Source: JALYRV01 sp040902895 (GTDB lineage Bacteria > Acidobacteriota > Vicinamibacteria > Vicinamibacterales > SCN-69-37). From it: a stretch of 64,000 nt of DNA. Shown here piece after piece: positions 8,161 to 15,986 of the stretch. Location of the stretch: the NCBI GenBank assembly GCA_040902895.1, contig JBBDWL010000078.1, forward strand, positions 1 through 64,000, in the 5' to 3' direction. The stretch's first letter is position 1; each line of letters starts with the position of its first letter. Position numbers and translations under genes: made by a program. The notes beneath the pieces were generated by a model that saw nothing but the letters and a program-made list of their open reading frames with translations, was not told where the DNA came from and made no database searches.

Positions 8161-8814
8161 CTACCTGAGTACGGATTGCGGCATGGGCCATTCCACCCGG
8201 CCCTCGCGCCCATGGATGCGCACCACGAGTTCAACGGCCGTGTCCGTCGCCTCGAATGCACGCCGTCCCTCCAGCCGCAAGGGAAAGGTGATCCAGAACC
8301 GGTCGTAGTCGTAGTTGCGCCTGAGAACGCCCGCGAGTGCTTTCACCTCGCGAAGATGCGGGGCGATCGTGCCTCGCAGGACGCGGTCGGGCGAGCCCTT
8401 GGGCTCGAGAAACGCTTCCCAGTCCTGCGGGATGACACCCGAGCCCTCGCGCGGGTCGATCTCGACAATCACCACTGTGCCGGGCGTGCTTTCCGCTTCC
8501 TGGACGAGCGCGCGAGTTTCGTCGTCTGAAAGTCGGCTACGGAGTTGAATCATCCGCGCGGTGGCGCGTATGACGTCCGGTGTCAGCCATGTCGCCGCCA
8601 GCTTGTAGTTATACGCGCGCTCAGTCTTCAGCAACCGTGTGTTGAACATCCCCCCGACGCGTCCGCGGCGGTACGCATTGGTGCCGACGGCTTCCACCTG
8701 TGCCGCCGACCAGGTGAGATAGGCCTCGTGCTGTGGCGCCGACGGTCCGTTGGCCATCAGTGCCGCCGGAAGGGCGACACACGCGAGCCGCAGCGACAGG
8801 GCGCGCATCAGCAT
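8161..8814 (-). CDS. secreted protein of unknown function
   Basis: A 217-aa protein with a signal peptide (LRLACVALPAALMANG). The mature domain carries TERAYNYKLAATWLTPDVIRA, TPGTVVIVEIDPREGSG and YDRFWITFPL. Its start codon overlaps the stop of the upstream repeat protein (sequence TAATG), so the two are translationally coupled. The domain looks like a small alpha/beta fold tied to the envelope, but I recognise no family. Confidence 0.72.
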   Translation of the reverse strand: MLMRALSLRLACVALPAALMANGPSAPQHEAYLTWSAAQVEAVGTNAYRRGRVGGMFNTRLLKTERAYNYKLAATWLTPDVIRATARMIQLRSRLSDDETRALVQEAESTPGTVVIVEIDPREGSGVIPQDWEAFLEPKGSPDRVLRGTIAPHLREVKALAGVLRRNYDYDRFWITFPLRLEGRRAFEATDTAVELVVRIHGREGRVEWPMPQSVLR

Positions 8815-9398
8815 TACTTCACCGCTCGCCTGAGGATCGCCACGACTTCTTCGCCGGCGAGAGCCGTCTTCGCTACCGTCAACCCGACGAATGTGAAACC
8901 GGCATCGCCAGCTTCCATCAGTTCCTTTTGCAGCGTCGACGTCTTCTTCGATGCCAGGAGCCGGTATTCATACCGGACGATCGGCGCCGAGACGTCCTTC
9001 TCGAGAATGCAGATGACCTCATCGCCACCGAACGAGCTCTTGAAGACCGTCTGGCCACGGAATTCGAAGCCGGCGTCGCCAGCTTCCTGTAGTTCTTTCT
9101 GCATCGTCGACGTCTTGGTGGTCGCGAGCAGCCGGTAGTCATACGTGCCGGGCGCGCCGTCTTTGTGCATCACAACGACGACCTCGGAGCCGCCCATTGC
9201 GGTCTTGCCGCCCATCACATCGCCGTAACGGAACCCGGACTCCCCCGCTTCTCGCATTTCCTTCTGCATTGTCGACGTCTTGGACGTCGCGAGGAGCCTG
9301 TATTCGACGGGCTTGGGTACGTCCTGGGCGAGGGCAGGAGTGTTGAACATCACGACGAGTGCGAGCGTGCCGATCGGCGCGGCAAAGCGAATCTTCAT
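8814..9398 (-). CDS. secreted protein with three tandem YRLLAT repeats
   Basis: The 194-aa protein has a Sec signal (LALVVMFNTPALAQ) and then three tandem copies of a domain of about 48 residues (about 33-80, 88-135 and 145-194). Each copy follows the scheme YRLLA-x2-KTST-x-QKE-x3-EAG-x2-GF and ends in a -GG/AGEEVV- strand. Such alpha/beta repeats recall DUF4177-like folds, but the assignment is tentative. It is the first gene of a coupled pair with 8161-8814. A role in the periplasm or on the cell surface is inferred from the signal peptide. Confidence 0.78.
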   Translation of the reverse strand: MKIRFAAPIGTLALVVMFNTPALAQDVPKPVEYRLLATSKTSTMQKEMREAGESGFRYGDVMGGKTAMGGSEVVVVMHKDGAPGTYDYRLLATTKTSTMQKELQEAGDAGFEFRGQTVFKSSFGGDEVICILEKDVSAPIVRYEYRLLASKKTSTLQKELMEAGDAGFTFVGLTVAKTALAGEEVVAILRRAVK

Positions 9399-9501
9399 GA
9401 GGACCTCGCGAAGCAGGGTACGGTGAAGGGGTCGGAGTGCGGGGAGTCTAGCACGGGTGACGTCGGACCGATAAAGAAGCCCAACGTGCGGATCAGGTTG
9501 T

Positions 9502-9520
9502 CGACGATGCTACCGTCGTT
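9502..9520. repeat. variant GACGATG palindrome
   Basis: CGACGATGCTACCGTCGT here matches the element at 91-110 almost base for base. No coiled-coil gene follows it on either strand. The surrounding interval 9399-9658 holds no reading frame I trust. Confidence 0.45.
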
Positions 9521-9658
9521 TCTCCCGTGCTGGCATGGCGTTCGCTCGCCGCCACATGGAATGCCGTTTCGCCGCCCGGTGTCCCGCCCGCCTATCGCCT
9601 CGCCAGCCAGCCCGATCTCCTAACGCAGGCGGGGCAAGCTGTGAGCGCGTCGTTGAGA

Positions 9659-9964
9659 TCAGGCGGCCCGGATCAAGCGCACACCGTTCGGCGTTTGGCG
9701 TACTTCCACCGCGAGTCCGTGAATCAAGCATCGATACCCAAGCGCAGGGGGGGAGCCAAAAACACCCAGCCTCAGTGTGCCCTCCTTGCCAACGCAAAAG
9801 AGGCAGCGAACCTGCATCGGCTTGATCTCGCCGTCGCGATCTTGCAGGAAATGGAAATGGCATTCCAGGCAAAAACCGAACGTGCCAATTGGCTCGTTCT
9901 GGGAGTCATACCCACGGGCCGTGATGCAGTTGTAAGTGTTGCAAACGAAACATTTGTTTTTCAT
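9659..9964 (-). CDS. Cys-rich zinc-ribbon-like protein
   Basis: A protein of about 101 residues with paired cysteines: CFVCNTYNC at the start, then CLECHFHF, CLFC and a late C in RCLIHGL. This spacing suggests a treble-clef or double zinc-ribbon, as in small nucleic-acid-binding or HNH-like proteins. I chose ATG 9964. A TTG at 10036 overlaps the stop of the upstream HEPN-like gene (TTGA) and would couple the two. It therefore probably belongs to the same transcription unit as the 599-aa protein. No named family is recognised. Confidence 0.65.
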   Translation of the reverse strand: MKNKCFVCNTYNCITARGYDSQNEPIGTFGFCLECHFHFLQDRDGEIKPMQVRCLFCVGKEGTLRLGVFGSPPALGYRCLIHGLAVEVRQTPNGVRLIRAA

Positions 9965-10032
9965 CGCATTCGAGGCTAGGCAAGCGCCTTTGCCGAGGTC
10001 AAGCGATCGTCGACGGCGCGCCTGGACTCGCG

Positions 10033-11832
10033 TCAAGCGCCGCGTGCCCCGCTCGCGGTGAGAAGATCCAGGAATTTCTTCGCGCCGACGTAGATCTTCC
10101 GCGTCTCGGCTTCCCTGATGTCATCGTGGGCGGCCAGATTCCTGATGTCCACGATCTCGCGCGCCTTGGCCAGTTCTGTTCTTGAGCGAGCTACCGCAAA
10201 TAGGGGGAGGTGAGCCTTGCCCAAATGGTCGGAGACTTGCCTTCCAAGCCGGCTGTTCGGATTCTGCGTGAGCTCCAGCAAGTCAATCAGCATCCCAAGA
10301 GGAATCTTCGCGCGCGTCAGGGCGTTCGCAAGTCGGCGCTCTCTGTCGGGGAGGTCACTGGTACAGATTGGCGTTGCGACGAAGGGAATGAAGATGCGCT
10401 CCTTCAGTTCGAGAGCCACGGCTTCTCCGAAACACTCTCCCGCATACCGCCACGGTGGCCGGCCGAACGCGGTCCGGACTCGCTCGTCGCACACGAAAAG
10501 CAAGCCCTCCCACCAGCGGGCCTGCGCTCGCGGGCACATCCGCGAAAAAGCCGACCAGTCCCAGTTCAGGAGTTGCGCCACGCTCGAGCGCTCTGGATGT
10601 TCCAGAGCCAGCATGTGGAGGCCTCGATTTCTTACAAGTTCGTCTCGGCTTTCGTAGAGGAGGCGTATCAGTTCAGTGTGTTCCCAGTTGTTATCGGTCT
10701 CCGCAGAGAATTGAACGTATTTCGCGAACGACTCTGCCATATCAGTCAGTCCCAGTTCTCGCTCGGCTTCAGCGCGAAACTTCCATGCTTCGGCGAGACC
10801 CGTTTCTTCGACACCGTCGTCGTGCAAATGCATCTGCAGATCGCACCACGTCACTGTCATGCGGCGCACGTCGTCCCACCGGCGCAGATGCTTGTAGAGT
10901 ACAGCGGCGGAACGGGCAGCCAGCCAGCGTGCGTTACCCTTGTCGTCAGTCGCGTCGCCGAGGAATGAGGCGATCTCGGAAAGGCGGTCGTATCGCCTGG
11001 CGGCCTCCAGTACTCTTTCCGGCCGAGAGAGCCGGACTCCGATCGCGCCGCTCGCCCAGGCTCCTATGGCCTCCCACATCACGTCAACACCGTCACAGCG
11101 TTCGGTCGCCTTGGTCAATGCGTTGTCGATGTCTACAACTCTTGCGAATTCCTCTGCTGTGATCGAATGCGGAAGTGTCCAATCGGCGGAGGTTGGCTTG
11201 TCTCTGGCGTCGAGATGGAGAGCAGAAGCGAGCACGAAGAGATCGCCGGTCCGAGCCCACGCCGATCCCTCGTAAGGGAGCCAGTAATCCAAGAGAGGTT
11301 CTTCCTCCTTGTCTAGCGGATGCACACTCAGCAGGTATATGCGCGCAAGCGCCTTCTGCGCATCGAATTCTTCATTCGGACACACCTGGCTCCAGCGTGC
11401 CGTCAACTGTTGGACCTGTCGCCACGAGCCAGCGCCAGCCGCGAATAGCAATTCCCATCGGATCCGCCACGCGTGGTCGAGCGAGGCAATGTCCAAGGCG
11501 TTCACAGCCTCAGCAAACAACTCGCGAACGACCTCTCGACGGGCTTCTTCATCCTCGTCTGACAGCCGAAGGTATGGCCTCTCCGTGGTCAGGTAATACA
11601 GGAGCAGCAGTACTGCGGCTCTCTGAGGAGCTGCTCCCGCAGCCTCGCCCAGAACGCAAAGCGGAGCCAGCCGTGACCGCTCCGTGCTCAGTTCGAGCCA
11701 GAATTCGCTGACGACATCGACTGGCGGACTGAGACCTTCTTGCGTAGGCGTTGGGAGAAGGCCCCGTTCCAGGTAATGGCGCTCGATCTGAGCCGTCCAG
11801 TCGGACCACGCATCCCGGCTGCTGTTACCCAT
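10033..11832 (-). CDS. large helical protein with C-terminal HEPN-like RNLAAH motif
   Basis: A 599-aa, almost all-helical soluble protein with no signal or membrane segment. The first 520 residues look like irregular TPR/HEAT-type helical hairpins rich in Trp and acidic residues (for example WRIRWELLFAAGAGSWRQVQQL, given only in part). The last 80 residues contain EIVDIRNLAAHDDI, with Arg at about 564 and His at about 569. This fits the R-N-x3-H (Rx4H) catalytic motif of HEPN ribonucleases, on a helix followed by another helix (YVGAKKFLDLL). HEPN domains commonly serve as RNases in toxin-antitoxin and anti-phage systems. The gene is divergent from 11938-12618 and probably co-transcribed with 9659-9964. 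Its role in defence is inferred from motif and neighbourhood. Confidence 0.68.
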   Translation of the reverse strand: MGNSSRDAWSDWTAQIERHYLERGLLPTPTQEGLSPPVDVVSEFWLELSTERSRLAPLCVLGEAAGAAPQRAAVLLLLYYLTTERPYLRLSDEDEEARREVVRELFAEAVNALDIASLDHAWRIRWELLFAAGAGSWRQVQQLTARWSQVCPNEEFDAQKALARIYLLSVHPLDKEEEPLLDYWLPYEGSAWARTGDLFVLASALHLDARDKPTSADWTLPHSITAEEFARVVDIDNALTKATERCDGVDVMWEAIGAWASGAIGVRLSRPERVLEAARRYDRLSEIASFLGDATDDKGNARWLAARSAAVLYKHLRRWDDVRRMTVTWCDLQMHLHDDGVEETGLAEAWKFRAEAERELGLTDMAESFAKYVQFSAETDNNWEHTELIRLLYESRDELVRNRGLHMLALEHPERSSVAQLLNWDWSAFSRMCPRAQARWWEGLLFVCDERVRTAFGRPPWRYAGECFGEAVALELKERIFIPFVATPICTSDLPDRERRLANALTRAKIPLGMLIDLLELTQNPNSRLGRQVSDHLGKAHLPLFAVARSRTELAKAREIVDIRNLAAHDDIREAETRKIYVGAKKFLDLLTASGARGA

Positions 11833-11902
11833 GAAGCACCCTCATCGTTCGTCGTCAGCCAAGTGGCTTGATGGTGTGACCTACCCTGCCACACGTCGGT
11901 GC

Positions 11903-11923
11903 TACACGTTTCCAAGACGTGTA
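11903..11923. promoter_or_regulatory. inverted repeat in a divergent promoter region
   Basis: TACACGT and ACGTGTA are perfect 7-bp reverse complements separated by seven bases. They lie between the divergent HEPN-like gene (start 11832) and the gene at 11938, a natural place for a shared operator. Confidence 0.5.
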
Positions 11924-11937
11924 CCCTGGAGGACTCG

Positions 11938-12618
11938 ATGGAACAGGAAGAGATTCGAATCACCGTGAAAGATCTCGCGAAGTGCGTCGCGGCATCGGAG
12001 GCCCGCCAGAAGAAGATACTGCAGGATCACAAGTATCGGGAGAAGGGGGAAGGGAGGGCCCGCAGCCTGTACTATTCCGAGGCGTCCAAGACCATCGTGG
12101 GATATCACGCGCATCGGCTTGACCCGGATGCCTTGGCGACTGCTGCCGACGTCCTGGCCGAGAAGGCAGGAGAGACCGAGAATTGGCGCCGGGCTCAACG
12201 ATTCGTCAACAACGAGCGTGGGCTCCGTGCCTACCGTCGGTTCTTCTCCGTCCATCCGAGCCAAGTGCTCAGGCGTCCTGCCCTCAAGTGGCACGCCCAT
12301 GGAGTCACGGTCAAGGCTCGTCCTGATTTGGCAATACGGGAAGCCGGCGACTTAGTGCTGGTGAAACTCGAGTTTGGGAAGCAGATGCCGACCCCGACTC
12401 TCTGCACTCTCCTGCTAGAGGGCATGGCCGCTGCAGCCTCTGCGCACCTTCCGCCCCTTGGGCCGTTTCGTGTCGAGGTTTGGCACGTGACGACTGGGGA
12501 ACGCATTAGCCGACCACTCATTTCTGGCGCTGGTACTCCGCTACTCGAACGTGCCTGCCGACGCGTGGCCGAGTTGTGGCCAGCCATCGAGCCGCCGAAG
12601 AAAGTTCGGGCGGCCTAG
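11938..12618 (+). CDS. unrecognised protein with possible PD-(D/E)xK-like core
   Basis: A 226-aa soluble protein. The ATG has a good ribosome site (GGAGG, five bases upstream). The N-terminal third has ITVKDLAKCVAASEARQKKILQD, reminiscent of a helix-turn-helix. The middle reads VTVKARPDLAIREAGDLVLVKLEFGK, that is an Asp in a PDL turn, a strand, then K-L-E-F-G-K. This order resembles a degenerate PD-(D/E)xK nuclease core, but the E-x-K spacing is not canonical. It is divergent from the HEPN-like gene, with an inverted repeat between them. Membership in a two-gene or three-gene defence module is inferred only. Confidence 0.62.
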   Translation: MEQEEIRITVKDLAKCVAASEARQKKILQDHKYREKGEGRARSLYYSEASKTIVGYHAHRLDPDALATAADVLAEKAGETENWRRAQRFVNNERGLRAYRRFFSVHPSQVLRRPALKWHAHGVTVKARPDLAIREAGDLVLVKLEFGKQMPTPTLCTLLLEGMAAAASAHLPPLGPFRVEVWHVTTGERISRPLISGAGTPLLERACRRVAELWPAIEPPKKVRAA

Positions 12619-12681
12619 ATGTGGCCTTGACTCCCAACCCCAATCCAATCAACACTTTGCGCGTCTCCAGCGCAATTATTA

Positions 12682-13136
12682 ATGGCCCCTGTCGCAATCG
12701 AGAACCCGATTCTCAATTCGCCGTTCCATGCTCCCACGAAGCACCATCGCTTCGACGATGAGGGCATTACCGACGAGATCGTCGCGGCGCGGCGGAAGAG
12801 CGCGTATTTCGTGCCCATCGCGCAGCCGCGGGCGCGCGGGGCGCGGCGGCTGTTCGACGAGACACCGGCACGCCGGGAAGAGAACCGCGACATCAACCGC
12901 GTCCGCGACCGCGTCGACCGCTGGCGCGAGGGAGGCTACGTCGACGTCACGCACTCGCAGATTTCGCCGAACAGTATGGCGATCGCTTCCTGCGAATTGA
13001 GTCGCTTGCTAAAGTGCCTGATGGGAGCCTTCGGTCACTAGACCTGCAAGACGCCAATGTCAGGAAGGCCGCCAGGAGCTTCGGGGGCGGCAAAATCTCA
13101 CCGCTCTATAGCTCGCATGGGGTCCCGTACAAGTGA
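12682..13136 (+). pseudogene. type III restriction subunit (Res) N-terminal remnant
   Basis: The first 92 codons read ENPILNSPFHAPTKHHRFDD, EGITDEIVAARRKSAYFVP, LFDETPARREENRDINRVRD and WREGGYVDVT. This is the typical start of the type III restriction-modification Res helicase/nuclease, a protein near 1000 aa. At about 12955 the frame is lost. Another coding stretch in the next frame (DFAEQYGDRFLRIESLAKV, DGSLRSLDLQDANVRKAAR) runs to a stop at 13136 and is not recognised. Helicase and nuclease domains and any Mod gene are absent, so this is a deletion relic. Confidence 0.72.
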
Positions 13137-13156
13137 CAGCTGACCTGTTCGAAATC

Positions 13157-13561
13157 TCACTCGCTCGTGTCTAGCATCCCCTCGATAACGCATTGATACT
13201 GACGCGCTAAAGTGTGCGCGATACTCGGGGCGTCGACGGTCACCGTCCACAGTTGATAGCCGGAAGGCAGCGAGCGTAGTGCGTAACGGCGAAGAAGGAT
13301 CCCGAGCTCCTCGCTGGTTGCAGGGCGAATCCACTGCACTTGTTCCCGGTACTTGGGGACATCCCTGTCGGGCAGCAGCAACGGCGTGACCCCTTCCTGC
13401 TGTACCGCGCCCGGCCGCTTGTCGAGGGAGTCGCCACAGTAGTCGATGTAGCGTTCCGGTTCTGGCGAAGGAGCGCGGGACAAGCTGGTATAGAACGCTG
13501 CTGACGCCACGATCAAGAGCGCAGTCAAGAAGAAGCCCTGTTCGAATGACGGCTTTTTCAT
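13157..13561 (-). CDS. small membrane-anchored protein of unknown function
   Basis: A 134-aa protein with one N-terminal hydrophobic helix (GFFLTALLIVASAAFYTSL) that could be an anchor or uncleaved signal. The following domain has two Cys (YCGDS and YQCVIEG) and TSEELGILLRRYALRSLPSG. It follows the DUF6804 gene at a distance of 13 bases on the same strand. No family recognised. Confidence 0.6.
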   Translation of the reverse strand: MKKPSFEQGFFLTALLIVASAAFYTSLSRAPSPEPERYIDYCGDSLDKRPGAVQQEGVTPLLLPDRDVPKYREQVQWIRPATSEELGILLRRYALRSLPSGYQLWTVTVDAPSIAHTLARQYQCVIEGMLDTSE

Positions 13562-13574
13562 TTGTGCGGATGAC

Positions 13575-13838
13575 TCACAGCCGACGTCGGAGCGCCTGGA
13601 TCAAGGCAATGGAAAAGACGATCGCCACACCGAAGTCGATTGGCTGCCATTCCTCTCGTGTCAAGGAGATTGGAAGAACCGGATTAAATAGGATCGCGAT
13701 AGCGCCCATTATCCACGGCCAGACCTTGCGAGATTGGGCGGTTTGAACCAGAACATAGACTGCAGTGCCAGTCACGACTATGCGGAGCAGCTGATAGAAG
13801 CCATACGGCCAACTATCTGCCGACGCCATCAATAGCAT
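13575..13838 (-). CDS. DUF6804-like small membrane protein
   Basis: An 87-aa protein with three predicted membrane helices: YGFYQLLRIVVTGTAVYVLV, a second around WPWIMGAIAILFNPVLP, and a third around VAIVFSIALIQAL. The pattern (a YQLLR start, W-x-W-I-x-GAIA-x-LFNP in the second helix, then W-Q-x-ID) fits the DUF6804 family of unknown function. Its ATG overlaps the last 10 bases of the PIN-like gene, so it is read in the same unit. Confidence 0.7.
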   Translation of the reverse strand: MLLMASADSWPYGFYQLLRIVVTGTAVYVLVQTAQSRKVWPWIMGAIAILFNPVLPISLTREEWQPIDFGVAIVFSIALIQALRRRL

Positions 13839-14632
13839 GACGATCGAGGCAGCAAGAGGAATCCGCTTAATGGAACATCCGGAGACGATGATGCGGGTTG
13901 GCCTGGAGTTGGGCGCGGCGCAAGAGCTGCGGCGAATCGCAGGGCATCATTGGCTCGCTTCTCGTCGATATCCTTATCCGACGCCAGCAATCGCTTGAAC
14001 ACTGGAACGAGTTCCGGAGGCACTGGAACCAACTGCCACTTTTCCCTCTTTGCCATCTCCGCGAACTCTTTGAACAGCACTTCTAAGGGAACCGACGGCG
14101 CAACTCCACGCGCAAGGTAGGAACGGAAGACGAGGCCAAACTTCTCGTAGTCAGCATCGGTGAGGTCTCGCCCGTGGCAACCCAACCAAGCAGCCACGAC
14201 GTTCCAATCCGCGGCGAACCCTTCCTGGACATCGGCCTTGGATCCCAACTCTTTCATCAACTTTAGAAAGAGCGAGCCACTATCGGCGAGGGTCTCGCCA
14301 GCCTCCTTGCTCGTGATCGTGTTGGTGCTGCGAATCTGCGCGACGGTGTTCACGAATGAACGGGCAAGTTCGAGGTGTGGCGCCTTTCCGACGACGACCA
14401 GGAGCGTGACTCGGTGGCGCACGACTGCGGCAAGCTCATTCGGCTTGTAGCGGATGCGGGCGTCATGCGTGATCGCAACCCATCCGCGAGCTGCGACTTC
14501 GTCAAGCCATCTCTCGTCGGGGCAATCAGGAGGAAAGTGATCGGCATGACGCTCGACGGCAAGTCCAGCGCCTCGGAGTGTCGAGGGGAATGTGAGGCCT
14601 AGATCGCGGTCAGTGAAGAAGACTTCACTCAA
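13829..14632 (-). CDS. PIN-like (DUF5615-type) toxin with extra C-terminal domain
   Basis: Residues 1-115 match the PIN-like/Mut7-C type toxin domain: FFTDRDLGLTFPSTLRGAGL, ADHFPPDCPDERWLDEVAA, GWVAITHDARIRYKPNEL and TLLVVVGKAPH. They carry the acidic residues expected for Mg-dependent RNA cleavage (D8, D10, E40, D57). Most such toxins end near residue 130-150. Here a further 120 helical residues follow (LFLKLMKELGSKADVQEGF, LPVEVLFKE-like helices) that I cannot assign. It overlaps the antitoxin gene by four bases (ATGA), the normal pairing with a DUF433 antitoxin. Confidence 0.75.
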   Translation of the reverse strand: MSEVFFTDRDLGLTFPSTLRGAGLAVERHADHFPPDCPDERWLDEVAARGWVAITHDARIRYKPNELAAVVRHRVTLLVVVGKAPHLELARSFVNTVAQIRSTNTITSKEAGETLADSGSLFLKLMKELGSKADVQEGFAADWNVVAAWLGCHGRDLTDADYEKFGLVFRSYLARGVAPSVPLEVLFKEFAEMAKREKWQLVPVPPELVPVFKRLLASDKDIDEKRANDALRFAAALAPRPTPGQPASSSPDVPLSGFLLLPRSSCY

Positions 14633-15327
14633 GCAGCCCGCTCGTACAACACCGCCGTCCTCACGTCTTCGACCTCGAGGCCGTAATCGGCCGCGATCTC
14701 ATCGAGGGCCTCGCCCGCGTCCACGCGTTCGACAATGGCGATCGTCGAGATCCCGTGGCTGACGAGGACCGGCCGGCCGAAGGCGATGCCGGCATCGATG
14801 GCAATGGGCATGGCGGTCGACAGCATCTCAGTCGCCAGGAACGGGTGCAGCCGGTACGGATTCTTCTGAGCATCCCACTCGACCCGCCGCAGGTGGGCGT
14901 CGAGCAGCTCCTTCATGGCAAGCTGGCCGGAGGCCGTCACGTTGATCAGCTGCCCGTAACGTTCGATGAAGAGCTCCCCGCCCTTGGAGCGAAGCTCTGG
15001 GCGAAGCAACAGGCGATCGAGTCCAAGCTCGCGCTCGGCAAACTGCACAGCGGATCGAACGGCCTTCAGTGCCACGGCGTGGTCGACGCGCAGCGCGCGA
15101 AGCACGTGCGCTTCGATCAAGTTCCAGAACGACAGCAGCGCCGGAGCCGGCTGCGCCGGCCGAATGACAGGACGGAACTGCTCACGCCCCTTCGTGGTCG
15201 GATAACCGCGGCCGACAACCCAGGAGCGCAAGGTGGCCGGGGGCAGTTTCAGGTAACGGGCGGCTTCGCCCAGCGTGTAAGCGGGCTGGTTGCGGATATC
15301 GTCGAGGGCAGGCCTCCTTGCCTTCAC
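14629..15327 (-). CDS. DUF433 antitoxin with MerR-like HTH
   Basis: A 232-aa protein starting at GTG 15327. The N-terminus has a MerR-type helix-turn-helix (YTLGEAARYLKLPPATLRSW, VVGRGYPT). The C-terminus has the DUF433 domain (RPVLVSHGISTIAIVERVDA, EALDEIAADYGLEVEDVRTA), which forms the antitoxin partner of PIN-like toxins. It precedes and overlaps the toxin gene. By analogy it should repress the operon and neutralise the toxin. Confidence 0.8.
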   Translation of the reverse strand: MKARRPALDDIRNQPAYTLGEAARYLKLPPATLRSWVVGRGYPTTKGREQFRPVIRPAQPAPALLSFWNLIEAHVLRALRVDHAVALKAVRSAVQFAERELGLDRLLLRPELRSKGGELFIERYGQLINVTASGQLAMKELLDAHLRRVEWDAQKNPYRLHPFLATEMLSTAMPIAIDAGIAFGRPVLVSHGISTIAIVERVDAGEALDEIAADYGLEVEDVRTAVLYERAA

Positions 15328-15431
15328 AAGGCGATTCTACATCGTCGTCGGCGTCGTCCTGTCCTGAGCGCTCTTGACCGCCACGCGCGTTAGCCTCAGG
15401 AGGTACTCCGGGCAGGCTTCCTGTCCGGACA

Positions 15432-15659
15432 TGGCGGCTGCACCCCGATGTGTGCGCCTTCGTGTCGGAACTCGCCTGCGACGGCCGTCTCGAATCAGAC
15501 GCGAGCTGCGCCCGGCAGGACATCCGCTCGGCCGGCATCTCCGGCACCGGCATCCACTATCTGCCGGTGACACACGACGGGAACACGCAGCAATCGGTCG
15601 AAGAAGCAGACCGAATCGCGACGCTCGCGGCGATAGTGGCGGTGCTGGCGCGTAGCTGA
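15432..15659 (+). pseudogene. fragment of a DNA2/UPF1-like helicase
   Basis: The frame reads WRLHPDVCAFVSELACDGRL, then a Cys and ARQDIR, GTGIHYLPVTHDGNTQQS and EEADRIATLAAIV before a stop. This is the piece after the RMHP motif of SF1 helicases of the UPF1/DNA2 type with RecB-like nuclease (TM0106-like). Everything upstream (Walker A) and downstream (the final helicase motifs) is missing. It is another relic in the defence island. Confidence 0.6.
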
Positions 15660-15707
15660 TTTCACTCAGAAAGGTCGGTATGGTGGGTAGTATGGTAGTA
15701 TTGCCGC

Positions 15708-15986
15708 ATGCCGAAGGTGACGTTCTCGCTCGACGAAGAGACCGTCGGCGCGTTGCGGAACGCGGCGCAGCGCACGCGGAAGCCGCAGAGCCTCATCGTC
15801 CGTGAAGCCATCGCGCAGTACGCCGCGCGCGAAGACCTGCTGCCGAATCCGGAGCGCGAGCGTCTGCTGGGGATCCTGCGCCGGATCGGGAAGCGCCCGC
15901 CGACCAGGCCGCAGGCCGCCGTGGCTCGTGAGCTCGCCGGCATCCGGCGATCGCGGCGCATGGGGTGGAGCCGGCCGGCGCGGTGA
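15708..15986 (+). CDS. VapB-type antitoxin (ribbon-helix-helix)
   Basis: A 92-aa antitoxin whose first 45 residues form a CopG-like ribbon-helix-helix (KVTFSLDEETVGALRNAAQR, PQSLIVREAIAQYAA). The basic tail would wrap the toxin. Upstream, the bases GGTATGG, AGTATGG and AGTAT form short direct repeats that could serve as an operator. Its stop overlaps the toxin GTG by four bases (GTGA). Confidence 0.82.
   Translation: MPKVTFSLDEETVGALRNAAQRTRKPQSLIVREAIAQYAAREDLLPNPERERLLGILRRIGKRPPTRPQAAVARELAGIRRSRRMGWSRPAR

Noticed and set aside
8032..8529. 165-codon plus-strand frame
   Set aside because: Opposite strand of a secreted protein gene with signal peptide and coupled start; no motif of its own.
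9399..9658. short frames on both strands downstream of the Cys-rich gene
   Set aside because: No start with ribosome site, no motif, and they overlap one another; only the palindrome variant at 9502 is kept.
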